Shown here: piece after piece, positions 56,387 to 64,000 of the stretch
Layout of the letters: each line of letters starts with the position of its first letter
Numbering within the stretch: the first letter of the stretch is position 1
Source of the DNA: Phycisphaerales bacterium UBA7800
Lineage (GTDB): Bacteria > Planctomycetota > Phycisphaerae > Phycisphaerales > Phycisphaeraceae
Direction of reading: 5' to 3'
NCBI GenBank assembly: GCA_002480565.1
Contig: DLCK01000051.1
Coordinates: 65,277 to 129,276, forward strand
Length of the DNA: 64,000 nucleotides
Made by a program: the position numbers and the translations under genes
Notes under the pieces: model-generated
Seen by the model: the letters and a program-made list of their open reading frames with translations, nothing else
What the model was told of the DNA's origin: nothing
The model's database searches: none

Positions 56387-56435
56387 AATGGGCGATACAG
56401 GGCTCGAACCTGTGACCTCACGCGTGTGAAGCGTG
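56387..56435. repeat. attR: Right attachment site within tRNA-Val
   Basis: Identical to 7345-7393 over 49 bp. It covers the 3' half of the tRNA gene, so the prophage restores the full tRNA when it integrates and the gene remains functional. Confidence 0.93.
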
Positions 56436-56462
56436 CGCTCTAGCCAACTGAGCTAATCGCCC
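56389..56462 (-). tRNA. tRNA-Val (anticodon CAC)
   Basis: 74 nt on the minus strand. Acceptor GGGCGAT/ATCGCCC, D stem GCTC/GAGC, anticodon stem CACGC/GCGTG with loop TTCACAC (anticodon CAC), T arm ACAGG-TTCGAGC-CCTGT, discriminator A. CCA is not encoded. Host target of both integrated elements. Confidence 0.95.
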
Positions 56463-56526
56463 GGCTAATTTAAGGCAGGCAGATAAGATACCAATATCCC
56501 GTCGAACGTCAAGTGACGCAGGCGAA

Positions 56527-56808
56527 TCAGGATTGGGACTTGGTGGATTCGTTTTCCGAATTCATCGTCGATTGGGTTGCATCACTGTCAAGCTTGTCGG
56601 TCTTTTGTGACTCGGGGGTGTCACTGTTGGCAGCAGATTTGAGCTCGTCTTCCACGCCGGAGAGACCCTTTTTGAATTCGACGATGCCTTTACCCAATGA
56701 GCGGCCGACTTCCGGCAGACGGCGTCCAAAGACCAATAGCCCGATGATGGCCAGGACAATGAGTTCCGGAGTTCCAATGGGGCCTAAGAATGCCAAGTGG
56801 GTCGTCAT
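56527..56808 (-). CDS. tatA: Sec-independent protein translocase TatA/TatE
   Basis: 93 residues: one N-terminal transmembrane helix (FLGPIGTPELIVLAIIGLLV), the FG hinge (VFGRRLPEVGRSLGKGIVEF) and an amphipathic helix with FKKGL, then an acidic unstructured tail. It forms the protein-conducting pore of the twin-arginine pathway. TatC and TatB are not in the window. First host gene to the right of the tRNA. Confidence 0.92.
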   Translation of the reverse strand: MTTHLAFLGPIGTPELIVLAIIGLLVFGRRLPEVGRSLGKGIVEFKKGLSGVEDELKSAANSDTPESQKTDKLDSDATQSTMNSENESTKSQS

Positions 56809-57083
56809 ATTGCAAACCTATCGTGCGGGTACGGATTGGGCTTCACCTGATTATTCAGGCTTTATTACATTGTAGCGAGTCGACTGTGATATCACCAGTA
56901 TTCATTTGTCTTGTTGCATTTGGTTATTCAAGGTATCAGCGACACGAGATTGGTAAGTATGTGTCTATGTATGTTCGGGATTTTGTATCACATGAGGTTA
57001 ATATTGGACCTTGAATCAGGCGCGTAAAAAAAGGCAGTTCGTAATGAACTGCCTTTTGTGGGTTGCTATTGGCTGGTTACCGA
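56809..57083. other. Intergenic region between tatA and fabF
   Basis: 275 bases. It holds the fabF terminator (57029-57056) and presumably the tatA promoter. No gene, tRNA or repeat other than the terminator hairpin is visible. Confidence 0.6.
57029..57056. terminator. Bidirectional intrinsic terminator downstream of fabF
   Basis: AAAAGGCAGTTC-GTAAT-GAACTGCCTTTT, a perfect 12-bp stem counting the A/T flanks, with T tracts on both strands. It lies 27 bases after the fabF stop and ends the leftward fatty-acid operon. Confidence 0.9.
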
Positions 57084-58319
57084 TCAGACTGTGCCGATGA
57101 CAAGACTGATGTTGTGGCCACCGAATCCGAAGGAATTGCTCATGCCGTATTGCACTTGCTTTTCCCTTGCGACATTGGGGATATAGTCCAGGTCGCATTG
57201 TTCGTCGGGGCAATCAAGGTTAATCGTCGGAGGCAGGATGCCGGTTTGCAGAGCCTTGGTGGTCCAGATCGCTTCAACACCGCCTGAGGCACCCAGGAGA
57301 TGGCCTGTCATGCTCTTGGTGGAGTTGACAGGAATCTGATAGGCACGCTCACCGAAGAGCTTCTTGACGGCTCGTGTTTCGGCAATGTCACCTAAGCCGG
57401 TGCTTGTACCATGAGCGTTGATATAGCCGATCTGATCGGTGTTGAGTCCTGAGTCCTTAAGTGCCTGTTTCATGGCATAAGAAGCTCCGGCACCATCTTC
57501 GAGTGGGGCGGTGATATGCGATCCATCGCAGGTACTACCGTAGCCCATCAGCTCGCCGTAGATCTTTGCTCCACGTGCTTTGGCATGTTCGTACTCTTCG
57601 AGCAAGAGGATGCCAGCACCTTCAGCCAGAACAAAGCCGTCTCTGTCCTTGTCGAAGGGGCGTGACGCCCGGGTGGGGTCGTCGTTGCGTTTGGAGAGTG
57701 CTTTGAGGGCAATGAAGCATGCGACGCCTAGTGGCGTCATGGCTGCTTCAGAACCTCCGGAGATCATAACGTCGGCGGCATCATTGCGGATGGCGTCCAC
57801 GGCTTCTCCAATGGCGTGTCCGGCGGATGCACAGGCAGTGGCCACCGCAGCGTTGGGACCCTTGAGGCCGAAGTGAATCGACACATTGCCCGCACCTGCG
57901 TTACACATGAGCTTGGGGACCATGAAGGGACTGACGCGCGATGGTCCTTTATCGATCATCTTGCGATAGCCGTCTTCAAATTCCTCGATGCCGCCAATGC
58001 CTGTACCAATAATGGCACCACAGCGCCAAGGATTGAGATCTTTAAAATCAATCCCTGCGTCATTGGTTGCGTCAATGGCCGCGTTGAGAGCGAACTGAGA
58101 GAAACGGTCCATACGCTTGGCCACGCGTGACTCAATGTTTGGCGAATCCCAGTTGCTGACCTGGCCACCGATTTTCACGGTGTGTTCACTGGTGTCAAAG
58201 CGCGTGATCGGACCAATACCACTGGTGCCGGCGACGATCTTTTCCCAGACACTGTCAACGTTGAGGCCCAGACTGGTAACACAGCCCATGCCGGTGATGA
58301 CTACTCGACGTTTACTCAT
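57084..58319 (-). CDS. fabF: Beta-ketoacyl-ACP synthase II
   Basis: 411 residues. Thiolase fold with catalytic Cys in NAAVATACASAGHAIGEA, His in YINAHGTSTGLGD and His in SMTGHLLGASGG; N-terminal VVITGMGCVTSLGLNVD; C-terminal SNSFGFGGHNISLVIG. It elongates acyl-ACP by condensation with malonyl-ACP. Last gene of the cluster, 102 bases after acpP. Confidence 0.97.
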   Translation of the reverse strand: MSKRRVVITGMGCVTSLGLNVDSVWEKIVAGTSGIGPITRFDTSEHTVKIGGQVSNWDSPNIESRVAKRMDRFSQFALNAAIDATNDAGIDFKDLNPWRCGAIIGTGIGGIEEFEDGYRKMIDKGPSRVSPFMVPKLMCNAGAGNVSIHFGLKGPNAAVATACASAGHAIGEAVDAIRNDAADVMISGGSEAAMTPLGVACFIALKALSKRNDDPTRASRPFDKDRDGFVLAEGAGILLLEEYEHAKARGAKIYGELMGYGSTCDGSHITAPLEDGAGASYAMKQALKDSGLNTDQIGYINAHGTSTGLGDIAETRAVKKLFGERAYQIPVNSTKSMTGHLLGASGGVEAIWTTKALQTGILPPTINLDCPDEQCDLDYIPNVAREKQVQYGMSNSFGFGGHNISLVIGTV

Positions 58320-58421
58320 ACGGATGACTCGGCAACGTATGCATCAAAAAGAACCTGAAAGGGCGTTAAGCCCCCGCTACATCACAATGAAGCAGCAGCA
58401 TCAGGTGCGATTCTTGATGAA

Positions 58422-58679
58422 TTACTCGCCGCCTTCTTTCATGTACTTTTCGATGTATTCAATGGCTTGACCAACGGTGGTGATTTTTTCAGCCTGGTCA
58501 TCGGGAATGGAGGTTTCGAATTCGTCTTCGAATTCCATCACCAATTCCACGGTGTCAAGACTGTCTGCGTTGAGGTCGTCTACAAAGTTGGTGGCTGTGG
58601 TGATTTCACCTTTGTCCACGCCCATTTGTTCTGCCACAATCGCGATCACGCGTTCTTCAACTGACCCACTCTCACTCAT
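58422..58679 (-). CDS. acpP: Acyl carrier protein
   Basis: 85 residues from the ATG at 58679, with AAGGGAT upstream; an earlier start at 58736 would add 19 non-homologous residues. Contains DLNADSLDTVELVMEFEDEF, where Ser of DSL carries the phosphopantetheine. It carries the growing acyl chain. Slightly longer than the 78-residue E. coli protein through its N-terminal end. Confidence 0.96.
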   Translation of the reverse strand: MSESGSVEERVIAIVAEQMGVDKGEITTATNFVDDLNADSLDTVELVMEFEDEFETSIPDDQAEKITTVGQAIEYIEKYMKEGGE

Positions 58680-58887
58680 ATCCATCCCTTTCTGGATTGA
58701 CTGACCGGTCCTGGCATCCTTTGCCGTTTGGACCATGATTTTTAGTTAAACGAAACTCTTACCAACCTTTGGCATCACCGAAGAGGGTTCAAAAAAAACA
58801 CCCTTTGGTTAGTTCCAGATTAAGGCGGATACTATAGCCGCATGCTGGTCGACTGCCAAGCGACGGAACACTCCGTCGTAAAAATAA

Positions 58888-59631
58888 TCACATTGACATG
58901 CCACCATCCACACACAAGACTTGGCCGGTGATGTACCCAGCGTCGTCAGAAGTGAGGAAATTAATGGCTGCTGCAAGTTCTTCTGGTTTCCCAAATCGTC
59001 CTACAGGCGTAACTTGCGTTGCAAACTTTTTAACGCGGTCCGGCAGATCATTGGTCATTGCCGTTTCCACGAAACCCGGGGCCACCACATTGGCGGTGAT
59101 TTTTTTGGAGGCCATTTCCTTGGCGATGGTTTTGGTAAAACCAATCAAGCCGGACTTGGCGGCGGCGTAGTTGGCTTGACCGGGATTACCGATCACGCCC
59201 GAAACGCTGCTGACATTGATGATGCGACCGAATTTGCCTCGCATCATTTGACGCAGGGCCGCACGACAGGTCACAAAGCAGGACCTCAGGTTACAGGCGA
59301 TCACTTCGTCGAACTCTTCATCCGTCATGCGGAGCAGAAGGTTATCACGGGTGATGCCAGCGTTGTTAACCAGGATATCCAGGCGACCGTGATCGTCTGC
59401 GACTTTTTCGACCAGTTGGGCAAGACCAGTATGATCGGTGATGTCACATTTGTAGACTGACGCTTTACCGCCTGCTTTTTCGATGTCATTTGCGATCGCT
59501 TCCAGGGCATCTAGACTGCGAGCAGCAAGGACCACATGACGACCGTTGGCAGCCATGAGTCGGGCGGAGGCTTCACCAATACCTCGGGAGGCGCCGGTGA
59601 TCAATGCAATACGGGTGGGGGTGTCAGACAT
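58888..59631 (-). CDS. fabG: 3-oxoacyl-ACP reductase
   Basis: 247 residues. SDR fold: ALITGASRGIGEASARLMAA (TGxxxGIG, NADPH), LVNNAGI, catalytic Ser in INVSSVSGVIGNPGQA, YxxxK as NYAAAKSGLIGFTK, C-terminal TGQVLCVDGGMSM. It reduces the ketoacyl-ACP in each elongation round. Lies between fabD and acpP. Confidence 0.97.
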   Translation of the reverse strand: MSDTPTRIALITGASRGIGEASARLMAANGRHVVLAARSLDALEAIANDIEKAGGKASVYKCDITDHTGLAQLVEKVADDHGRLDILVNNAGITRDNLLLRMTDEEFDEVIACNLRSCFVTCRAALRQMMRGKFGRIINVSSVSGVIGNPGQANYAAAKSGLIGFTKTIAKEMASKKITANVVAPGFVETAMTNDLPDRVKKFATQVTPVGRFGKPEELAAAINFLTSDDAGYITGQVLCVDGGMSM

Positions 59632-59700
59632 AGAGTCGAATTTCCAGGTCGTGTATCAATCAGGTCGAAAGTCAATAAAGTCGAGTTTAATCTGTACAGC

Positions 59701-60615
59701 TTACTTGGGTTGAGCAAAATTCGCCACACGAGTCTTGCGATCAATGCGACGCATCAGCCCCGAAAGCACCTTGCCGGGCGCCATTTCCAGATATTCACCT
59801 TCAAGGTTGGCAACCGCCCATGCCATGGATTGGCTCCAACGCACGGGGCTGGTGAGTTGTTCGACGAGGCGTTGCTTGATGCTGGCGATGTCTGCCTCAT
59901 GTGCCACGCCGGTGACGTTACTCAGGACAGGGACACTTGGTAGCTGCCATTGGGTTTGTTCAAGGGCATCGGCCAAGCGGTCGGCAGCAGGCTGCATCAG
60001 CGGGCTATGGAACGCACCGGCAACAGTCAGCGGGGTGGTCTTAAAGCCCATCTCCTCACCAATACTAACCGCACGTTCACAGGCATCGACACTGCCGGAG
60101 ACAACCACCTGCATCGGTGAGTTGAAGTTGGCGGGGACCAGAACGCCATCACCACGAGCCTTGTCACAGAGTTCGTTGATCGCATCTTCGGTCACATCAC
60201 CTGTCACAGCGACCATGGTTCCCTTGGAGTTTTCTGCAGCATCCTGCATGGCTTGGCCACGTAATCGCACGAGTTTGAGTCCAGCTTCAAAGTCCATCGC
60301 GCCAGCAAGGTGCAAGGCGGAGAATTCACCAAGACTCAGACCCGCAGTTGCAGTCACCTTGCCAACTTCTTCACCCAATGCACGGAAGCAGGCGACGGAA
60401 GTGGTGTAGATGGCAGCTTGGGCAATGTCAGTACGGTTAAGCTGATCGTCAGGACCTTCAAAGCAGAGCTTGGAAAGCTCAATGCCCAGGATCTTGTCCG
60501 CGTCAGCAAAGGTCTGCTTGGCAGCGTCGGATGCTTCGAACCATGCTTGTCCCATGCCGACTGCTTGAGCGCCTTGGCCGGGACAGAGAATGATGCTGTT
60601 TGGTGTATCTGTCAT
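59701..60615 (-). CDS. fabD: Malonyl-CoA:ACP transacylase
   Basis: 304 residues from the ATG at 60615. ILCPGQGAQAVGMGQAWFEA; nucleophile Ser in AGLSLGEFSALHLAGA; Arg in LRGQAMQDAA; His in VAGAFHSPLMQPAADRL. It loads malonyl groups onto ACP. The upstream gap to fabH carries a large inverted repeat (60640-60768). Confidence 0.96.
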   Translation of the reverse strand: MTDTPNSIILCPGQGAQAVGMGQAWFEASDAAKQTFADADKILGIELSKLCFEGPDDQLNRTDIAQAAIYTTSVACFRALGEEVGKVTATAGLSLGEFSALHLAGAMDFEAGLKLVRLRGQAMQDAAENSKGTMVAVTGDVTEDAINELCDKARGDGVLVPANFNSPMQVVVSGSVDACERAVSIGEEMGFKTTPLTVAGAFHSPLMQPAADRLADALEQTQWQLPSVPVLSNVTGVAHEADIASIKQRLVEQLTSPVRWSQSMAWAVANLEGEYLEMAPGKVLSGLMRRIDRKTRVANFAQPK

Positions 60616-60639
60616 TTTTTTGTATTCCAAACTTTTTGT

Positions 60640-60768
60640 TTTTTAACACGAAGGCGCGAAGGTCACGAAGGGCACGAAGAAAAGACAGTTGTTTTTTGCT
60701 TCAAGACAAAATTGTTTTTTTGCCTTGGCTTCGTGATCTTCGTGACCTTCGCGCCTTCGTGTTAAAAA
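60640..60768. repeat. Large inverted repeat between fabH and fabD
   Basis: The left arm 60640-60679 and right arm 60729-60768 are complementary over 38 of 40 positions, separated by 49 bases. Within each arm CGAAGG/CACGAAG units repeat (AACACGAAGG, CGCGAAGG, TCACGAAG). It would form a very long hairpin in the fabH-fabD transcript. It looks like a dispersed host repeat (REP/MITE-like); no gene inside. Confidence 0.88.
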
Positions 60769-60795
60769 TCTAATCTTACGTCAATCCATTAACGT

Positions 60796-61830
60796 TTATA
60801 GTCGCCACAAACTTGCGCCCCAGGTCAGGCCGCCCCCCATGCCGATGAACAGCACGAGGTTGCCGGGTTTGAGGCGATTTTGTTCGGTTAATTCATGTAA
60901 GCAGATCGGCACGCTGGCTGCCGAGGTATTGGCATAACGGTCGATATTGATGTAGAGCTTGTCTTCGGGGAGGCCGAGTTTTTCGCGGGCGGATTCGAGG
61001 ATACGGGCGTTGGACTGATGAGCGACAATCATATCCAGATCCGCTACAGTCAGGCCGGTTGCTTTAAGAGCATTGTCAACACATTTGCGGAAGGTACTTA
61101 CTGCGAATTTGTAGACTTCACGGCCGTTCATCTGCAAGGTGTTAAACGTCCCGCTGAACACGCCGTTGTCATTTTCGGGAATGTCCGCTTCGCAACGTGG
61201 GATGTACAGTTCACGCCAACCGTCGCCATTGGAGCCCATGGTCTGATAGAGACAGCCTGCTTCTGGTCGGTCGGTTGCCTGGAGGATGGCAGTGCCTGCG
61301 CCATCACCAAAAAGCACACATGTACGACGGTCTTCCCAGTCAACTGCTTTACTGAGCACTTCACTACCCACGACGGCAATGGTCTTGTAACCACCGGCTT
61401 TGATCAGGGTGTAGGCCAGATTCATGCCATAGACAAATCCACTGCAAGCTGCGGAGATATCCATCGCCCCTGCAGGGGTTGCTCCAATCTCAGCAACCAC
61501 TCGGGCGCCGGTGTTGGGGCAGTTCATTTCAGGAGTCATCGTGCAACAGATCAGCAGGTCGATATCACTTGCTGCGATCTTGGCGTTGGCAATGGCTTGG
61601 TTGGTGGCATCGACTGCGAGTGTGCGTATATTTTGGTCATCGGTGACGATGTGGCGTTGGCGGATACCTGTGCGTTGACAGATCCATTCATCGTTGGTTT
61701 CGATGTTTTGGGACAAATCGTCGTTGGTGACAATCTTACCCGGGGAGGCTTTGCCTGTACCGATAATGGCGACACCCGCGGGGATGGTAATAGTGGTGGC
61801 TCGCAGAGCCTCTGAATCTTTGGACGGCAC
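60796..61830 (-). CDS. fabH: Beta-ketoacyl-ACP synthase III
   Basis: 344 residues from a GTG at 61830. Catalytic Cys in DISAACSGFVYGMNLAY, His in MIVAHQSNARILES, Asn in DRYANTSAASVPICLH; GTGKASPGKIVTNDDL start and FIGMGGGLTWGASLWRL end. It starts fatty-acid synthesis by condensing an acyl-CoA with malonyl-ACP. Follows plsX at 2 bases. Confidence 0.97.
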   Translation of the reverse strand: MPSKDSEALRATTITIPAGVAIIGTGKASPGKIVTNDDLSQNIETNDEWICQRTGIRQRHIVTDDQNIRTLAVDATNQAIANAKIAASDIDLLICCTMTPEMNCPNTGARVVAEIGATPAGAMDISAACSGFVYGMNLAYTLIKAGGYKTIAVVGSEVLSKAVDWEDRRTCVLFGDGAGTAILQATDRPEAGCLYQTMGSNGDGWRELYIPRCEADIPENDNGVFSGTFNTLQMNGREVYKFAVSTFRKCVDNALKATGLTVADLDMIVAHQSNARILESAREKLGLPEDKLYINIDRYANTSAASVPICLHELTEQNRLKPGNLVLFIGMGGGLTWGASLWRL

Positions 61831-61832
61831 GG

Positions 61833-62873
61833 TTAAGCGGCCCCTTCATCGGCTGTTTGACTCTTGGCTAATGCATCAACAATGCCCTGGTTGACTTGCT
61901 GCTGGGCAAAGCGGATAGAGGTTCGAATGGCCGCGTAGATGGATCGGGCTTCACTTGAACCATGGCAGATCATGCAAATACCGTTGGCACCCAAAAGCGG
62001 GGCACCGCCGTATTCGTGATAATCATGCTTCTTGTAAATGCTCTTGACGACCGGTTCAAAACGGGCAGCCAATTCAGGATCATGCTCGAAAATTTCCGCA
62101 GCAATGGTTTTGAATAAACCAGCTGATAAACCTTCGGCGAGTTTCAATACGACATTGCCGGTGAAACCTTCGCAGATCACCACATCGGCTTTGCCGTCAA
62201 AAAGATCACGACCTTCAGCAAAACCCACATAGTTGATGTTCGGGTCAACCTTCATGGTCGCTGAAGCTTCTTTGACGAGTGTATTACCCTTGGCTTCTTC
62301 GGAACCAATGGACAACAGGGCGACGCGCGGGTTATCAATGCCGATCATTTTCTCGGCATAACCGGCGGCCATCAAGCCATATTGATGCAGATGCGTCGCA
62401 CGCGGTTCAGGGTTGGCACCCACATCGCATAGCACGACCGGACCGTGGAAGGTCGGCATGACAATCGCGATGCCCGGACGGTGCACGCCCGGCAGACGTC
62501 GCATGGACATCTGAGCAGCAGCAACCATCGCGCCGGTGTTACCCGCACTGATCACCACTTCGCAGTGATCCACATCACCACTGACACCACGGCGACCACC
62601 AAGCTTGGCAATCCGCACGATTGAGCTGTCAGGCTTGGTGCGAATAGCGGTAACTGGAGGATCACTCATCTCGATCACTTGCGTGGTCGGATCGATGACA
62701 ACCCGGCTATCACCTTGGAGGCCTCGCTCAGCGATGACATCCTCAATAATGGCCTTGTCGCCTACCAGGACAAGCTGATCCGCCGAATCCAAAAGCTCAA
62801 GTGCATCCAATGCACCATCAATAATGGCATCCGGGGCGTTGTCCCCACCCATGACGTCAATAGCAATACGCAC
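61833..62873 (-). CDS. plsX: Phosphate acyltransferase PlsX
   Basis: 346 residues: MRIAIDVMGGDNAPDAIIDG, SAGNTGAMVAAAQMSMRRLP, VLCDVGANPEPRATHLHQYG, VGFAEGRDLFDGKADVVICE, FTGNVVLKLAEGLS, EYGGAPLLGANGICMICHGS. It makes acyl-phosphate from acyl-ACP for phospholipid synthesis. Gene order rpmF-plsX-fabH is the widespread bacterial arrangement. Confidence 0.97.
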   Translation of the reverse strand: MRIAIDVMGGDNAPDAIIDGALDALELLDSADQLVLVGDKAIIEDVIAERGLQGDSRVVIDPTTQVIEMSDPPVTAIRTKPDSSIVRIAKLGGRRGVSGDVDHCEVVISAGNTGAMVAAAQMSMRRLPGVHRPGIAIVMPTFHGPVVLCDVGANPEPRATHLHQYGLMAAGYAEKMIGIDNPRVALLSIGSEEAKGNTLVKEASATMKVDPNINYVGFAEGRDLFDGKADVVICEGFTGNVVLKLAEGLSAGLFKTIAAEIFEHDPELAARFEPVVKSIYKKHDYHEYGGAPLLGANGICMICHGSSEARSIYAAIRTSIRFAQQQVNQGIVDALAKSQTADEGAA

Positions 62874-62878
62874 TGGAA

Positions 62879-63061
62879 TTAGTCTTCCTTGGACTGATTA
62901 AGGCGAAGCCCGGGACGAACATAACCACAGTCAGCACAAGCTGCGTGGGGCAATTTAGCTGACCCGCAATTGGGGCAACGAACCGAAGCTGTGGCCTTGG
63001 CACCCTTGTGGGCACGGCCCATCTTGGATTGGCTACGCGATTTGCGTTGAACTGGAAGCAT
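62879..63061 (-). CDS. rpmF: 50S ribosomal protein L32
   Basis: 60 residues: MLPVQRKSRSQSKMGRAHKG, VRCPNCGSAKLPHAACADCG, YVRPG. The four-Cys zinc form of L32 (CxxC...CxxC), here with Ser/Leu replaced N-terminal VPKRK-type start by LPVQRKSRS. First gene of the leftward cluster, so the promoter is in 63062-63275. Confidence 0.96.
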   Translation of the reverse strand: MLPVQRKSRSQSKMGRAHKGAKATASVRCPNCGSAKLPHAACADCGYVRPGLRLNQSKED

Positions 63062-63275
63062 ATCTAACCACCTGTCATTACAGTGTTACACAAAAATTGA
63101 ACCGCTACCTGACAATCAATATGCCGGGCCTTGTTCAAACTAAGGGCATAGAAGGTATCGGCGAGACCTTGCCGCGTCAAGCGACAAACGGATAGAATAC
63201 CATGTTTCTATTCAGACACAAGCTAATGTCGTACAACAGATTTCGAATTTCGGATTTCGAATTTGGGACGGATAA
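63062..63275. other. Intergenic region upstream of rpmF
   Basis: 214 bases between divergent rpmF and the interrupted four-helix-bundle gene. It must contain the rpmF-fab promoter, though I cannot single out boxes. Its right end (63237-63266) holds TTTCGAATTTC-type sequence that is repeated inverted after the next gene. Confidence 0.5.
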
Positions 63276-63680
63276 ATGCAAGACCAAAAGAGCGGAATAT
63301 CTCGAGAAATTATGCTAAAGCGTACAAAAGCATTTGCTCTGCGCATTATCAAATTGACCTAGGCGTTGCCTAAGGGACACGTGGGTAATGTGTTGGGGAA
63401 TCAACTGCTCAAATCGGGGACATCCATTGGGGCTAATTACAGAGAGGCGTTGCGTGCATCTTCCAGAAAACATTTTGTATCGATCATTCAAATTGTCGAA
63501 AGAGAAACTGACGAAACACTCTATTGGTTAGAATTATTGATCGAGTCCGAACTTGTTAACGCAGACCGATTGCAACCCTTAATAAGTGAATGTCGTGAGT
63601 TACTTGCTATTATCACAGCCACGGCAAAGTCTGCTAAGAGGCGCGTTGACAAAAATTCGAAATCCAAAATTCAAAATTAA
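63237..63680. repeat. Inverted repeats flanking the four-helix-bundle gene
   Basis: Left copy near 63238-63266 (TTTCGAATTTC-GGATTTCGAATTT) and right copy near 63654-63678 (AATTCGAAATCCAAAATTC) are imperfect inverted repeats of about 25 bp. Such flanks around this gene family suggest it is carried as a small cassette. Confidence 0.6.
63276..63680 (+). pseudogene. Four-helix-bundle (23S rRNA intervening-sequence type) gene with in-frame amber codon
   Basis: Read from the ATG at 63276: MQDQKSGISREIMLKRTKAF, ALRIIKLT, then TAG at 63360-63362, then ALPKGHVGNVLGNQLLKSGT, SIGANYREALRASSRKHFVS, ETDETLYWLELLIESELV. The parts before and after the stop are both homologous to the S23/four-helix bundle family in one frame (family: RTKAFALRIIKL-x-x-ALPK). 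Thus a single amber codon interrupts the gene. Either it is a recent pseudogene, or translation restarts downstream or reads through. Confidence 0.85.
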
Positions 63681-63700
63681 CAAATTGATTTGAGGTTCCT

Positions 63701-63937
63701 ATGCCAGTGTATGAGTATCGTTGCCATGATTGTGGCCATTTGACTGAAGAACTCCGAACCATGTCCGCTGCCGATGAACCGGTGGTTTGCGGGGAATGTC
63801 AGTCCAAGGACACCTCGCGCGTCCAAAGCGTCTTCTCCGCAAGCGGTGGGAGTTCCACGGTGCCCGACTGCTGTCCGGTCGGACCCATGACCGGCGGGGG
63901 ATGCTGTGGCGGCGGGGCGTGTGGGCATCAGCACTGA
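63701..63937 (+). CDS. FmdB-family zinc-ribbon protein
   Basis: 78 residues: MPVYEYRCHDCGHLTEELRT, VVCGECQSKDTSRVQSVFSA. The N-terminal PxYEYxCxxCG and second CxxC are the FmdB regulatory-protein zinc ribbon. The Cys/Gly-rich end (CCGGGACGHQH) may bind additional metal. Function poorly known; it is a host gene. Confidence 0.92.
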   Translation: MPVYEYRCHDCGHLTEELRTMSAADEPVVCGECQSKDTSRVQSVFSASGGSSTVPDCCPVGPMTGGGCCGGGACGHQH

Positions 63938-64000
63938 CCAGAGCAAACACATGTTCATTTTTTTGCCTTAGCGAGCCGGCTCGTGTCGAGCCGGGATTGA

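Larger units (their letters stand above)
7345..56435. mobile_element. Complete tailed-phage prophage, about 49.0 kb
   Basis: Bounded by exact 49-bp direct repeats, with integrase (55119-56300) and Xis-like protein next to the intact tRNA-Val. Late structural genes run leftward and early genes rightward from a central repressor region. All core modules are present: terminase, portal, capsid, tail with tape measure, recombination, replication and lysogeny. No transposase or large deletion is visible apart from a truncated adenine methyltransferase at 48813, so it could be inducible. Head genes are Mu/siphovirus-like (MuF, gp36-like, protease/scaffold). The long tape measure and the frameshifted chaperone indicate a long-tailed virion. 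Confidence 0.93.

Noticed and set aside
1..64000. CRISPR array
   Set aside because: No set of regularly spaced 20-40-base repeats with unique spacers; the 12-bp repeats at 33771 are too short and contiguous.
1..64000. Insertion sequence or transposase
   Set aside because: Despite Mu-like head genes, no transposase (DDE or Mu A/B type) or IS ends were seen; integration is by tyrosine recombinases at tRNA-Val.

Overview
The window reads as part of a bacterial chromosome, most likely from a Planctomycetota (Phycisphaerae-like) organism. The evidence is the gene content and order of the fatty-acid cluster at the right end (rpmF-plsX-fabH-fabD-fabG-acpP-fabF, then tatA), planctomycete-style tyrosine integrases (LRASRESEL instead of HxxR), and planctomycete-type phage structural proteins. 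This is recognition by eye; no database was searched.

Layout. (1) 1-7393: the right part of an integrated element that continues beyond the left edge. It holds a type I modification gene (hsdM, cut by the window edge), an unknown gene, then a compact rightward replication/integration operon: AlpA/Xis-like HTH, DUF669, archaeo-eukaryotic primase, DnaB-like ATPase with a changed Walker A, two HTH proteins and a tyrosine integrase. The last codons of this integrase lie in a 49-bp copy of the 3' half of tRNA-Val. (2) 7345-56435: a complete prophage of about 49.0 kb, bounded by two identical 49-bp copies of that tRNA-Val segment. The intact tRNA-Val(CAC) is at the right end. The two elements therefore sit in tandem at one tRNA gene. 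(3) 56527-64000: host chromosome.

Prophage organisation. Late genes run leftward (33608 to 7641): sigma-like factor, degenerate LAGLIDADG-type protein, LamG and tail-fibre proteins, TerS/TerL, small membrane protein, portal, MuF head protein with a C-terminal HExxH metallopeptidase domain, protease/scaffold with an internal start, decoration protein, major capsid protein, connectors, tail tube, tail assembly chaperone with a -1 frameshift signal, tape measure, and tail-tip, lipoprotein and hydrolase genes. The morphogenesis set is Mu/siphovirus-like, but integration is by a tyrosine recombinase. A control region (33609-36330) carries 12-bp direct repeats, an ImmA-like metallopeptidase gene, an HsdR_N-like gene and a LexA/CI-type repressor. 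Early genes run rightward (36331-56300): small regulators, an 86-nt RNA that looks like the tRNA-like domain of tmRNA without its mRNA part, csrA, an SMC/Rad50-like ATPase, YqaJ exonuclease plus RecT, a very acidic helix-hairpin-helix protein, replication proteins, a DNA-modification block (C5 and N6-adenine methyltransferases, PAPS-reductase-like protein, ASCH, Gp37/Gp68), RusA, Xis and integrase.

Most unusual items: the mini-tmRNA-like gene directly upstream of a phage csrA; an intercistronic sequence repeated five or more times in the prophage (core GAGAGGCGGTG, always in one orientation); the MuF-metallopeptidase fusion; a small gene with its own ribosome-binding site nested inside the C5 methyltransferase; a candidate pseudoknotted RNA before the acidic HhH gene; the Walker A Lys-to-Asn change in the left element; and a host four-helix-bundle gene interrupted by one amber codon and flanked by inverted repeats.
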